Assembly (NCBI GenBank): GCA_900095095.1
Contig: FMBT01000298.1
Location: forward strand, 186,001 to 250,000
Direction: 5' to 3'
Source of the DNA: Fragilariopsis cylindrus CCMP1102
Taxonomy: Eukaryota > Bacillariophyta > Bacillariophyceae > Bacillariales > Bacillariaceae
DNA: 64,000 nucleotides
Below are positions 44,833 to 57,306 of this stretch, piece after piece. The notes beneath the pieces are model-generated. The model saw only the letters and a program-made list of their open reading frames with translations, was not told the DNA's origin and made no database searches. Numbering within the stretch: the stretch's first letter is position 1; every line of letters begins with the position of its first letter. The position numbers and the translations under genes were made by a program.

Positions 44833-47800
44833 TTAGTCTACAAGGCACCACGCATTTCTCACATCTACGGCTGCACTTCTCAAGAGGCTACTTTTTTGGC
44901 TCATCGCCGAGGACAAAATAGTAATAACTGCAGGCTGCACATCCAAAATAGCAGCCTTAGCTCCATCTAAATGTGCCAATGCTTCTAAAGCTTGGAGTGT
45001 GACCAGTTTACAACCTATCTCTGTATTTGGATCAGAAACACCATACGAACGCAATAGTCCTGAGACCATGTCCAACACGAACCCATCAACGGATTTAGGA
45101 GCTATGCATAGAAGCTTCAATAGAGTGCATATAGCTAATGTCCTCGCTTTTGCGGCTTCTGCTGGAAATTTGCTACCAAATTGCGAAGAGACCTGGAAAA
45201 TATCGGATGAAAATCCTCGCACCAATATTTTTGCAAGACGACGGGTAGTGTCGAGGTCAAACCGTGATAGATCACTGGCGCACACGACATGACACACAAC
45301 CATCAGAAGACCAATACGAACTTGTTCACCCTCTTTGTTGGATACATTCTTGGTATATTTCAAGCAAATATGTGTGAGTCGTTGCTTCATCAAGGGTTTA
45401 ATGTCGTCTTCCATCAGGATTGCGCCGTACGCTGACGCAGAAACTAGCTGGAGTCCAATTTGTACATAATCTTCCTTAAACGAGGTTGAAAAATCTAATG
45501 TCTGACACTGTGAATCAGAAAGAAAGGGCAATTTTGCACACCCTTCACATGCAGATTCCATCAAGAAGCGAGCAGTCGCATCCGCGGTAGACGACGAAGA
45601 CGAACCTCGGAGTGCTGCTGCAGAACTCTATAAAAACATAACAATGGAGTTAGTACAGTTTGACAGTAGATTTTAACAGCAAATAATGATTTTCATTGAG
45701 TAGTAAAAATGATGTTGCAACTCACCAATAGTGATAGATATTTTAGACAGTTTTTAGTATCCGTGAGATCGTTAGAAGAACCGATAATGCGTTTTGTAAC
45801 GTCGACCAACAGTTGCTTCATAGGGCAGTCAAGATTCCTATTAAAACCGCTCTTGAGGAGTGCATGCACGCACAAGGCTGCAGCAGTCCTTGAATTAGAC
45901 GAGTGGTAGGCGCTTAACATATATTCCGTAAGGCCTTGGAGAAGCTGCGACATAGGCAAACCCTCGTCTGCGTCGATCTCGCTTACGACATCTTCTAGTA
46001 CAGATGGCACAGCTGACTGTAGTGCAGCACTTAGTATAGGAAGCCTCACAAGTAGATCGAATTCGTCAGCTTGTGATAAAGGAGGAATCTTCTTGGAAAT
46101 AGCTGTTAGAAGTTTCTTCAGCCGTTCCCGCGGAACCAACCTGTTATATGCTGGAAGCAGACCCCTTTCAATAGCGTTTACAACATCAATCTAAGACAGA
46201 CACAGACAAATAGTTAGATCCCAAGACTGGTAATTTTCTCGGAGTACAATCTGTCTACAGTGTGTATCAGTATTCTTACCTTTGACGCTATTATAACTTC
46301 GTTTTCGTTTGTTGCGGCGGGGAGTGCAATCTGTGAAATTGATTCTCTTAAGTTTGGCAATGCGCCTTTCTTCATATCACTGCATAGTGTATCAATAATA
46401 TCATCAACCACATCACTTTCATGGAAAGCACGAATCACATTATCACCAACACACGATCCAAGTATAGAAGAAAGCGCTTCTAGAGATGTTTGAGTAGAAG
46501 TAGAAGATATGTTTTCCTTCAATGCATCTAACAAAGCTTCTAAATGAGCGGCGACAACCGAGGAGGCCAACTTTGCACTTGAGGAACAAGCGGTGGTAAG
46601 AGCCAATCGATCATACCGATCTTCATCGTTACATTCGGCTCTAACAAATGCGGCAGCCTTAAGTTCGGGGAAAATTGTCGTTTGAATACAATACTGAACC
46701 TTCTCAGACATCAAAACTGTTTGTGCAAGTACATCATTCGGATCTTCATCGTCGCGTAAACTCAACGAAACTCCAACAATACGCCCTAGCACTTTGCTAG
46801 AAGTAAATTGGTATTTAACAAAATCTTCTTGATCTTCAGAGGATTCATTCACTGTTGTCACAACATTTCTTAGAAGACCCTTCAAAAAGTTGCAGATGCG
46901 AACTTTAAGTTCATCCGACTCTAAATCTTTTTCCGTACATGAAAGAAATAAGCATTCGAGACACGATAATGCTGCTGATTTGTGCGAAAGAGAGTCCGAA
47001 CTCTGATCTTCACTTTCTATGATATTCAACATGAGATTACATGCTTTCATTGCATACGCCTCTAATGGGTGGGGTGTAATCGCCACTCCTTCTTTCTTTA
47101 ATTTTGATAGAGCAACCTGCGACGACGAAAAAAAGGCTGCAATGCCATGAATTGCAGCGAGTGTATTATCTGCGTCTCCCAAACCCCCTGCAAGAAATTC
47201 TATCAAAGGCCCTAGACCCTTCGTCAGACAAATTCGAAGCGTTCGAGGACCACCAGATGCTGCCAGGGATGCTTCGTAAGCAATAGATGTTTTCGCATAA
47301 GCGGGAGTAAGTTTGAGTTTCTTCCCCTCCTTATCGAGTGATTCGGAGACAAATGTTTTCCACAATGCGTGCTCGTTTTTATTGGACTTCTCCAGTTCCC
47401 GTGCTACCCTTGAAGCAAAATTCCGACAAGTTTCGGCCAGTACTTTGTTCTGATCACTTATATCCCCTCCTCCGTGACTTACATTAACTGATGCTTCGTC
47501 GTGAGTTGCGATCAAGGCCGTTGATAGATTACGAGCCTCGTCAATAGTAAGATTAACGCATTCATTTGTTTCCTTTTGGTCCTCGGGAAATAACAGACTA
47601 GAAATGCATTCCATGCATTCTAATTTTTCTAATGTAGAAATATTTTCTTCGTCGGCTTGTCCAGGAAGTAGTTGGTCCAGAAATAAATTGATACTGCACC
47701 CCAACATGGTTGGTTTATGATACTGTCTACTAGCTCCGTCCATCTTGGTAAATGTTAAAACAGAAATCAATTCTGAATGCAAACCTTCACGAGTGATGCC

Positions 47801-48823
47801 ATGTATATTATTTGGTGGAGGTGTGAATTGGATAGGATAGTACGGTGCGACAGCATCGAAGAAGTCTTCGTTGGGAAATACCTGTGTAGAATTTTCTACT
47901 ACGTTTGATGTAAACCATTCGTAAAACGCAACTTGCGTAGTATGAATCAATTCAAGAAGCTGCATTAAACATCGTGGATCCGATTCTCCAGGAATACATC
48001 GAGCAATAAAATCTGCAAATTGAATATAGTGTCTTTGTATACTGGATATGATAGATTGATGGTCCTTCTTGTTCCGTATAAGTGACGCTGTTGATGTCGA
48101 CTTTGACACTTTGGATACTCCAATTACGGCGTGACGCAATAAAGTAAAACATAAGGATCGTTTTGATCTAGGTAAGGTTGATAATCCACCTCGTATATCC
48201 TTAAAGTTTGCACCACCGTCCATTTCATCATCGTCATTCATGTCATCCTCATCTGCTGCACATCTCCGTTCTACACTTCTTTTAGCAAAATCGACTCGAA
48301 TTTTCATTGCCTCCGCAGCCGCATTATCATTATCGGACATACCGGAAGAATTATTTTGGGTTGTTGTTCCTGTTCCAACCAGAGCGCTAAGACATTGTAT
48401 CGATATGTCTCTAATCATACTATCGTAATCCTCTTCATATTCGTCGTCAACAATTGGACCACATTGTAATGAAAGAAAATTTCCCAATAGTACGAGACAT
48501 GAATTGGATATGGTATTAACATCGCCATTATTATTACTATCGCTGCAGCAGCATCCTTCAATAGCACCCAATAGGACATACATGCCACGAAGACGTATAG
48601 GAAGATTTTTTGATGTAAATGCAGGGCCAAGATCACGAATCAATTCTGCCAATGACTCTTCATGAGCCGAGATTTTTTGAAAACAAATTCTAGATTCCTG
48701 TCGAAGATCGGTGTTAGTTTTCTTCGTCGTCGTCGGAAGTGGTGGTAGCCCTTCTTGAGACAACATACCATCGTCGTTATCGTCGTCCGCCGACAATACG
48801 AGATCCTTCAAGTTCTGAAACAT
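44833..48823 (-). CDS. MMS19: MMS19, cytosolic Fe-S targeting factor / HEAT-repeat protein
   Basis: Exons 48823-46280, 46190-45726 and 45627-44833 (introns 89 and 98 nt, both phase 0) give about 1267 residues. MMS19 is the substrate-binding scaffold of the CIA targeting complex that delivers Fe-S clusters to DNA repair and replication enzymes. The N-terminal domain begins with ELIRDLGPAFTSKNLPIRLRG. The family signature DAVAPYYPIQFTPPPNNIHG followed by ITREGL sits near residue 330. The C-terminal part is a series of helical HEAT-like repeats ending in SSLLRSAAVDVRNAWCLVD. It is about 230 residues longer than human MMS19, with acidic inserts (DDMNDDDEMDGG). No frame breaks in 3.8 kb of coding sequence, a useful control for the broken genes nearby. 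Confidence 0.93.
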
Positions 48824-49923
48824 CTCTTGATACTATTTGCTGTTAGATTTGATATATATGTACTGTATGATGTATTACTGTATTATATCATCAAATATTC
48901 TTCGTCTTGTAAGTACTACGATACTGACGAAACAATGTCATGGGAATGATGTTCATTGTTGTAACTACTGTAAAATTTAAATTATATTTTTATGTGATGG
49001 AAAGAGTAATGATAAAACAAATCTCACGACTGCGGGTCAAGGTTAGACGATGTGTGGAAAAATAAATAAAATTATAATAGTTAGGTCGAAGGACGGACAG
49101 AGCTGTTGCTGAGGACAATCTTACTTAATGTACTAAGGGGATCGCACTTTTTTTAATGTGTGGTTAAAGGCGTTCTCCTTTTATAGAAGCCTATGTATTT
49201 ATCATCATTGTGACACTGTGTCAGACACATTGTCTTGCTTCATCGCGTTATTCATTATTTAATTTATTTAATGTAAGTTATATATTATTTAATTACATAA
49301 AAATATTATAATCTGCAGCATACAGGTGTTACTGGACAGAGCAGTACGCGGACAAAAGTGTCACCTATTAAAATATAGTATGTCCTTGTTAGCATTGATA
49401 TTTTGTACTACTGTCCAAGTACCAGTAATAGCTGGCTTTGAACTATGGCTGTGCTACACCTTCACCACTTGGTACATTGTGATACTGTGAATGTGGTTGA
49501 ACCCGAATGCATACTAGTAGTACTGTGTATCGAATACACATGGAAGTAAACCAACAGGAATAAAAATACGAAATCGCGAATTTAAAATGATATCTTTAAC
49601 GATATACAGCAGTATATATTCTAGTAGAATAAGCGTATAGGTATAGATAGATAGTAGTATAATAATATAAATACAGTTTTAATTTGAGGTGATAATTTTG
49701 TATTTAACTTTAGATAATAGTTCGTTGTAAATATCGTCATTGTTTTGCTGATGTCAGTCAGTCATGATGTATGTTAATAAAATAATGATGGATATGTGTT
49801 TTCTTCTTTTCTCCTTCCCCTCTACGCACTCTTTTCTCTAAATTGTACGAAATGATTTTATATAAACAGTATTGTATTTGAATTCGAATTTGAATTCGAA
49901 TTCAGTATTTGAACACGATCGAT
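48824..49923. other. Intergenic, no gene seen
   Basis: About 1.1 kb, very AT-rich. It holds TACTGTA words near 48868 and 48884 and a short GATA-rich stretch near 49645. No protein-coding or RNA gene recognised. Confidence 0.6.
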
Positions 49924-51259
49924 CTATTGAATCGCGGACATACATTTTTGTGCTTGTTTCATTAGATTAGAATGTTTGGATTCACCAACTTGCTTTGCAT
50001 GATCAAATGCATCATATAATTCTGTTGTATCATGATCAACATTTACAAAGTACTGTAATGACTTAGCAGAAAGTAATGCAGTATTAGGATGTTTATTAGC
50101 ATCTTGTAAATCTTGTAATAAAGTAGGACGTAATGATTCACGAAGAAAAAGTGGAATCTCTTGTTTAGTATCATCGTATGCTCTTAATGAATTAGCAAGG
50201 ATGTTTAAACACATATTCCGTAAGATCATAGAATCATCATGTTCATCATCATCATCATCATCTTCATCATCATCAAATACACCACGAGACTTTCGTTTCT
50301 TTCCTTTACACCTGTTGTTGTTGTTGTTCACGATGCACTTGAAGACCTTGATACCAACCTCATTATCAGGTTGGAAGAGTTTCGTTGCAACAGCACGAGC
50401 TGTTGATAACGATAATTTATCAGAATTCACCAATGGTGAGAGTATCTGTAAACCAAGATATTGTGAATCAAATCCTGGTAATTTCATCATCTTGGCTACC
50501 ATCGCCAACGATGAATCAGCACTTCTTGAGGAGGAGCCGCCGCCGCTACCATATTCATCATCGTCTGAGTCTGTGTCTTCATCATCTTCATCCGTAACCT
50601 CAGGAAGTTTGTTGCTTGAAGTGAGTATTTTCTTCCCTTCTGCACTATCAAGAATAGCTTGTGTATCATTATGAAATACAAGTGATGTACCGAATCGACG
50701 TTGGACTTCAACAATAATACCATGATTGTATCGTCCACGTCCACGATATAAACGGATACGAAAATCAACACCTTCTTCAGTTGTACATTTCACCTTAGCT
50801 TTACTATCATCATATTGTGCCTCAATTGATCGTTCACGTAAAATTGAACTAATTCTTGGTGCGATATCTGATGGAATGGAATGTGGTATAAAAACAGCTG
50901 TACGTTCTAATGGATGGAATTCTGGCAATGATGGTGCAGATGATAGATTCCATACAAAACGTGTTGTTTCTACTTGCTTTTGCTTCTGTTGAACGAGACC
51001 GTATCGTTCTAACGATGGTGTTGCCTTCATGGGAGAAGTATCAATCGTAGCCGCACTTCCTCCTCCTTGATGACCCATCATCGCCGAGGGGGCATTGTTG
51101 GTAATGGTTTAATGAGGGCATGATCATAGTAGGAGCAATCTTACGAGTTACCTCCTCAACATCATCGTCCATCATATTCATTTTAGGATTCATTGGTAGA
51201 CCATTGAAGTATCCCGGTCCAGTGTGACCACCGACGTCATTGATGTTGCTGTCACTCAT
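49924..51259 (-). CDS. Unknown protein with globular N-terminal half and helical C-terminus (2 frame breaks)
   Basis: ATG at 51259, stop at 49924. About 445 residues once two one-base losses are allowed for, in the A-run opposite 51108-51110 and the C-run opposite 51088-51092. Between them the protein reads MPSLKPLPTMPPSAMMG, consistent with its flanks. Residues about 110-210 look like a small alpha/beta domain (AVFIPHSIPSDIAPRISSIL, VDFRIRLYRGRGRY, IIVEVQRRFGTSLVFH) resembling a kinase-associated KA1-like fold; this is a weak impression. An acidic Ser-rich linker, DDDEDDDDDDEHDD, and helical repeats (LRNMCLNILANSLR, TALLSAKSLQYFVN) follow. No named family recognised. Confidence 0.6.
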
Positions 51260-51288
51260 TGTTGTAAGTGTGTGTTTTAACTATTTGT

Positions 51289-51355
51289 GTTGTGTTGCGT
51301 TGCGTTGCGTTGTGTTGCGTTGTGTTGCGTTGCGTTGCGTTGCGTTGTGTTGTGT
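51289..51355. repeat. TTGCG/TTGTG pentanucleotide tandem repeat
   Basis: About 13 five-base units alternating TTGCG and TTGTG, 30 to 95 bases upstream of the ATG at 51259 (minus strand). The C/T variation within units is the only change. Confidence 0.9.
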
Positions 51356-53170
51356 GAGCTAGTGAGTGTGTGATTATTGTATGAGTTCGTTTTGTGATTG
51401 TGATCGTTTGTGTGTGTGACCAAAATATTGCATTGATGATGATAAGTTAGAGGTATGTTTAATAAAATTATGAGAGATTGCGGTATGTGTACCGGTATGT
51501 GTAATGTAGCTGTTTTGTGTTGTGCACGGTTCGCAACGGTCCTAATGTAACGGTAGGCGAAGGGTTCAAAAATTTATACGGCGTAATGTGCTTTTTAATT
51601 CTTCTTAATACCGGGTCTAGTACAATGACTCACGGGAAGCACGTAGAAGCACAAAATAATGCGCATCACGTCCAACCTTTTATAGAGAGAGATATTATAA
51701 GTAAACGTATGCAATATTTGACTTCTTTCCTCCTTCAAGCAAGACATGCCCCGAGCGATGAAAAATCAGCTGATATTGAATAGAGATGAGAACACTAAAT
51801 AAACGACCAGCATCGACACATGTTTCATATTTAAGACCTACAATAATATTACGTACAGTAATAGCTCCTATATAATTATTTTCACTTATACTTCAAACAA
51901 ATCAAAACAATTATTAATAGGGAACCGGCTGTGTCGTAGAAGAAATAGCTGTCAATAGCTAAACTACACTACGCGATTACCGGTATACTATTATTTAAAA
52001 GCTGCGGCTAGCGATTGTAATACTACGCGGCTAGTGTCATTTTTTAATGAGCGCTAGCGCTACAAACAAGAGAAGCGTACTTAGTGTACAAGTAGAGAAG
52101 AACCTTGGGTCGTGGTTACTCACCTCATACAACAATCGCGCTCAAAGGTATTGAAGAATCGTTTAACAAGCTCTACATACGTACAACCTTTCTTGCAGTA
52201 GTTCCCTCTTTTGCATGCGCGTAGTCAGTTATTAAAACTATTTCTGTACTGATTATTTCAATCACGAAGAATCGAATCTTGTTACCATCGCATTGCGTTA
52301 GAACTACGGAACTACAATGATATATGCAAAGGCCGATACTACTGTACATTGTACACAGAATGAATGACATACAATAGGAAGCATTTCCCATGGTGGTGCA
52401 GAATACCTTTTTAGTGGTGCATGTGTGCCAGCAACTACTTGCTTGTACCTGTACAAGTTCAAGGGCTAACGTTGACACGTTTTGACAGTCAGCTTAGCAC
52501 ACATTACAAAATAATAAACAACATCACTCAACAGTAATAAGAATTAACAATTTGGTTGCTGACTAATATAATGAATTTTTATGTCAGCTAGGAGAACTTT
52601 GTTTCATCAAATAGGACTTAGATGTCAGTAACACTAGCCTGACTATGACTATTGCTGGTGGTCAAGTCATGTCAATATTGACGACGGAGATTGGCCTGTA
52701 AGTAGTCCAATGTTCACAATAAACTTGGAACTTGGAACCAAGAATCAAAGTAGTAACCACTGTAATACTTCCAACAAAGACAAAAATTATGGTATTCCCT
52801 TCCATCTTGTGCCTTAACTCTCAATTGAACTGCTACTGGTGGATGGAAAGAAATTAGGTTGATTTCTATTATTTTGGTAAAAACTGATTATTTTTGAGTA
52901 GGGATGAATATTATGATGAGAATGAATGCTGCCACAAATAATCCAAAGCAGTTTTATATGATAATGATAACTATTCAAATTGATAAAGACCTATCAATTA
53001 GATAGTATAAGGTACTGTAGATTGTGTGCTTGCAACACCCAATCCAAAAGGCAACAAAATTAGCAATCATAAACTGAAGTATTGACAAGTATACTACACA
53101 TTATTATTATGTTGTGTTTTCACACCATATACCAAAAAATACTCTATACTATTTTATACTGCTGCGCGCA

Positions 53171-53312
53171 TTTTTAAGCAACCTGATATCCATCCTTGTA
53201 CATGAAATACATTTGAAAACAACAGCAACAACAATAACAATTTTAAAAGCAACCTGATATCCATACTTGTACATGAAATACATTTGAAAACAACAGCAAC
53301 AACAATAATAAC
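53171..53312. repeat. 71-bp tandem direct repeat, two copies
   Basis: Two adjacent copies with a 71-bp period share AAGCAACCTGATATCCAT, then a TTGTACATGAAATAC block and a CAACAGCAACAACAAT tail, with only a few differences. There is no coding potential. Confidence 0.85.
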
Positions 53313-53885
53313 AACACAACCAATCAAAAAAAGATCAACAACATATCTAGAATAAATCAGTGATACCAGAACCAACAATGTCGTAGGAGAAAACAAACAC
53401 AACAATAATAGGGGTTACCAATAATGCTACTGACATTACTCAGGCTCTACAGATAAAACCAACAGGCTACAGCAATAACTAAATACAATAGTAAAGGACA
53501 GTAATGCTCTATTTTTTTTTGCACCTCTTGAGTGATGAGTCAAAATTCAGCTCTGTTTTCAGTCGCACCTCAAGAGACAATTTAAATTCATTGGATCATA
53601 TAAATTCAATCAGACTATTATCACCATGTTGCTGTTGCTATTCTATTTCTAGCGCCCTATGCCAATGTTGGAGATACATGGAAAACAGTAGTTCCTCATT
53701 TTTTATTATTACTGTGGTGAAGCAATCAAATTTAATTCAATTCATGTTGTATCAGGAGTTCGCGCAATCAAAAATACATGAACAATACTTAGCTACTGGG
53801 ATTACCACACAGCTTTGTTTTCCATGCAATATTAACAGCTTGTTTTCTTATATATATAATATGTAAACTCTTGTTGTCATTGTTA

Positions 53886-53975
53886 TTGTTATTGCTGTTG
53901 CTGTTGCTGTTGCTGATGCTGATGATGCTGTTGCTGATGCTGATGCTGATGCTGTTGCTGTTGCTGATTGATGCT
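53886..53975. repeat. (TGC/TGA) trinucleotide array
   Basis: About 30 units of TGCTGT and TGCTGA. It would read as Gln/His/Ser/Ala-rich on the minus strand but lies in no gene I can support. Confidence 0.8.
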
Positions 53976-54473
53976 GTGTTTGATGGGGTACTTTATCATC
54001 AAGATATTGATCTGTGTGATACAAATATTGCATTCTTTGCTTTTGGGTTGGTATTTGAGAATTCAAACATCCTTTGTTTCATACCGATCTTTTGCTGTTG
54101 ATAATGAACATTTCTCTGGTGACTATCTCTGCTGATTATTACGTGATCTTTCTCCTCTTATTTTTCCCTCCAACATATTTCTTGTCTCTCTATCTTCTAC
54201 TTGCAAGTCTCTCTTGTTGATATCATTCCTGTCTCTCTTCTTATCCTTCTTATCTTGCATGCATATATTATTATTTTTGACAGTAGAAGTGTTTTCTTCT
54301 TTTTTTTCATCCTTCTAATCTACGACACACACGCTGCTGCCCATCTTTGCCAGTAGAGATTTGACCATTTAACTAGTCTGTTCCAACAATTTTGTTGTTG
54401 CTTTGGTTGGATTTGTAATGTCGTCATTAAATATGGTAGCTTTACATTCCAAACCTTTTGGGATCCCAATTAA

Positions 54474-54489
54474 CCCCCCCCCCCCCCCC
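54474..54489. repeat. Poly-C tract (16 bases)
   Basis: Sixteen consecutive C residues in the gene-free region. Confidence 0.9.
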
Positions 54490-55295
54490 TCTATCCTTCT
54501 TTCCTGGATGAGATTTTCTGAATGGAAACAAAGGACACAATCAAAAAGTATACTCATCATTGAAAGGATCAGATGAGATTAAAAAGAGGGGTTTCAAATC
54601 AACCACCACCAAGCATTTCTATGGATATCAAGATTTTGTCATACATTGAAATTTTCACATCAAAATAGTTAATTGTACAGTAATATATGCTGATTGGTGG
54701 TATTGAATTAACTTTACAAAGTTCCAAGAGCTTGCCAGATACCTGATACAAGTATATAACCAGAAGAAACATCTATCACCACACAATAATGAACATAATT
54801 GTTGAGTTGAAGTTGCTTCCAGTATCTAATTTTTATTGAGGAAGAAGGGAATATTATTTCACTAGACTAGCTACCCCACATCATAATGGCTAATAAGGCT
54901 GAATAAAGAACTTTTTTACTCTCCCGCAGACATAGAACTTTTACCACTCATTCATTATTGGTTGTGGATCTTACACATATTATTCCCAGATTCAATATTG
55001 CATTCCCAGTGAACCAATACACATCTAAAGTAAACAACAAACGCACAGTATGGCTTTGGTAGAGCATCAGCATTATATATTATAAGTAAAATTAACTCGT
55101 TATATTGATAGTTTTGAAAAAAGGACAGGCAAAGAATATTCACAAGAAATTTTATTATAAATTTTATTTGTTCTTATCTCGAACAAAACTACAACATGCA
55201 CCAATACCCTGGTCAATGTTTGTAGACCAATAATAGTAGTAGAAGTAGTAGTAATAACAATGACAACAACAATATCCCAGGACGGCAACAACTAT

Positions 55296-56644
55296 CTAAC
55301 CCACTAGTTCTGACGAGTGCTCTTTCCTTTCATCTTCGGTAGGACCATCAACTTCCAAGTTCATTCCACGAGGATTGAGCTGCGATTCTACCTGTCCAGT
55401 TTGAATCTGTACACTAGGAACAGGTTCAACATCGGACAAAATTTCCAAAAGCTGGTTCTTGGTCTTTTCAAGATACTCAGGCGAATTCAGATTTTCCATG
55501 TTGCTAACAGGAAGGTTGAGACGATAGTCTGGCCCAAAGTACTCAAAGTAATCGTTGAAGGGTAGCTCGTCCTTAACTTCTTCCCCCGTCAACACTGCTG
55601 TTTCGTACGTCCAACACCTTGGTACATTGCGGAGAGTATACCCCCACCTCCCAATACCAACATCGGTATACCAAAGCTGCGAACGTACCGGACGCAGTCT
55701 GCATGGCCCTTCACGGATAAATTGAAACACCCAAGACGATCTCCCGACAATGAATCTGCACCACATTGGAGGACAATTGCTCCCGGAGCAAACATTTCCA
55801 TGATTTTGCCAATCACGGGACGGAAGATACTTTTATACGACTTATCGTCCATACCATCATTCAAGGGAAAGTTGATGGAATAGTTCTTTCCATCTGCATG
55901 TCCAACATCATGAACGTCTCCAGTTCCAGGGAAGTATTCACCAAATTTATGAAATGAACACGTCATGACACGGTTTGTTGAGTAAAATGCCTCCTCGACA
56001 CCATCTCCGTGATGGATGTCGATATCGATGTAAAGAACACGTTCGTGTTTTTTAAGAAGTTCAAGAATTGCTAAAACACAATCATTGACGTAACAAAATC
56101 CAGATGCTTCTGCTTTCTTTGCATGATGTAGTCCTCCCGCCCAGTTAATGACGATATCGACCGCGTTATCATTCAACCGCGCCGCTCCACCGATCGATCC
56201 GGAAGTGTACAGTTGACAAAATTCAAATAATCCATCAAAGACGGGACAATCCTCTCCGACATTAAATCTTTGCAGTTGTCGGACATAATCTCCCATGTTG
56301 TCAGGAGTAATAACTTTCAGAAAATTGATGTAATCATCACTGTGGAAACGTGTCATTGCGGTAGGAGATACCAAACGAGGACGAAATACCTCCATCTTTC
56401 GGTACAGACCATAGTTGACAACCAAGTTGTGGGTCATACGGACACGATGAGGTTTCATTGGATGGCCTAAAAATCAGTCACATTATATCAATAAATATTC
56501 ATACGGTGTTAGAAGGATTGTAATAATTAACTATTAAAAAATTTCACTTCATTTTACTTTTGAACATGACTTACCTTGGCCATAATGGTAATTGCCAACC
56601 TCGGCATCATAAAAATACGAAACTCTTCTGTTCTCGGCGGTCAT
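55296..56644 (-). CDS. HDAC1: Class I histone deacetylase, RPD3/HDAC1 type (1 frame break)
   Basis: Exon 1 is 56644-56575 ([17 protein letters not shown]...), then a 108-nt intron, phase 1, and exon 2 is 56466-55296. About 413 residues. The catalytic core is unmistakable: [54 protein letters not shown] and [19 protein letters not shown], giving the zinc ligands and the His-His charge relay. It removes acetyl groups from histone lysines in nuclear repressor complexes. The frame breaks in the invariant loop [14 protein letters not shown]: the coding-strand G-run opposite 55641-55645 has five Gs where the protein needs six. Because this loop is nearly invariant in the family, the loss is far more likely a sequence error than a natural mutation. 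The C-terminal tail is short and acidic. Confidence 0.93.
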
Positions 56645-57306
56645 TTTGTCGCACAAAAGGAGACGCAACCAGCCGAATTATAAATAAAGGGATATAATAG
56701 ACTACTTCTCAAGCTCAGAGGATCGAATTTGAATGATACTTGTCTTCCGACGCCGAGATAATAATAATAATAATAATACTGTGCTGCAGCCAACGGCACA
56801 TCAAGCCATGGATGACACAAAATGTATCTACCGGTATGTAACGTTAGCTTTCTTGTACAGTACTTGTAGTGCGGAAAAAGTCTACGTACTATCTTGCTTG
56901 GCGCTCCCCCTTTCGCGCATAAATGTACAGTCTAAATGCTCCCTTGCGCGTATCATATGTACTAGTCATATGTACACACGATATCATCTTCATCTACGTA
57001 TGATCTTGCTACAAAGCTGCAGCATAATCATTTATTCTGATATTAGTATGATTTTCTAAAAACATTATTCTATCAGAAAAATGGAGAAAGAGATAATAGA
57101 ATGGTAAAAGTTTTAATTTTGGAGCAGACAATTCAACATTATATAATCTGTGTCATAAATCAGTTTCAATAAGTATTGAATTGTAACGGTATTATGAATA
57201 ACTAATAAAACATTAAACTAATAAAATATTAGATTGTTGCCTTCTTTTTAAAATGTACTTGCTTAGTGAAAATTCCGCCTTCTACACTGTGAATATCTTA
57301 GCTATC
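56645..57306. other. Intergenic, no gene seen
   Basis: About 660 bases upstream of HDAC and downstream of the S1 gene, with an ATA microsatellite at 56757-56777 and TGTACAGTACTTG at 56855. The ORF at 56733-57059 starts inside the microsatellite and has no recognisable features. Confidence 0.55.
56757..56777. repeat. (ATA)n microsatellite
   Basis: About seven ATA units in the HDAC upstream region. Confidence 0.85.

Larger units (their letters stand above)
51260..55295. other. 4 kb region without a supported gene
   Basis: The longest gene-free stretch of the window. It holds a pentanucleotide repeat (51289-51355), a 71-bp tandem direct repeat (53171-53312), a TGC/TGA-type trinucleotide array (53886-53975) and a poly-C run (54474-54489). 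An 88-codon ORF at 51517-51783 starts with TTG in the track frame and shows no recognisable motif. I see no tRNA, transposase or terminal inverted repeat. The upstream part must include the promoter of the 51259 gene. Confidence 0.5.

Noticed and set aside
51517-51783. 88-codon ORF in the gene-free region
   Set aside because: Non-ATG start in the full frame, no recognisable domain, no splice-linked partner found.
53504-53866. 120-codon plus-strand ORF
   Set aside because: Composition follows local AT-rich sequence; no motif and no homologous pattern to neighbours.
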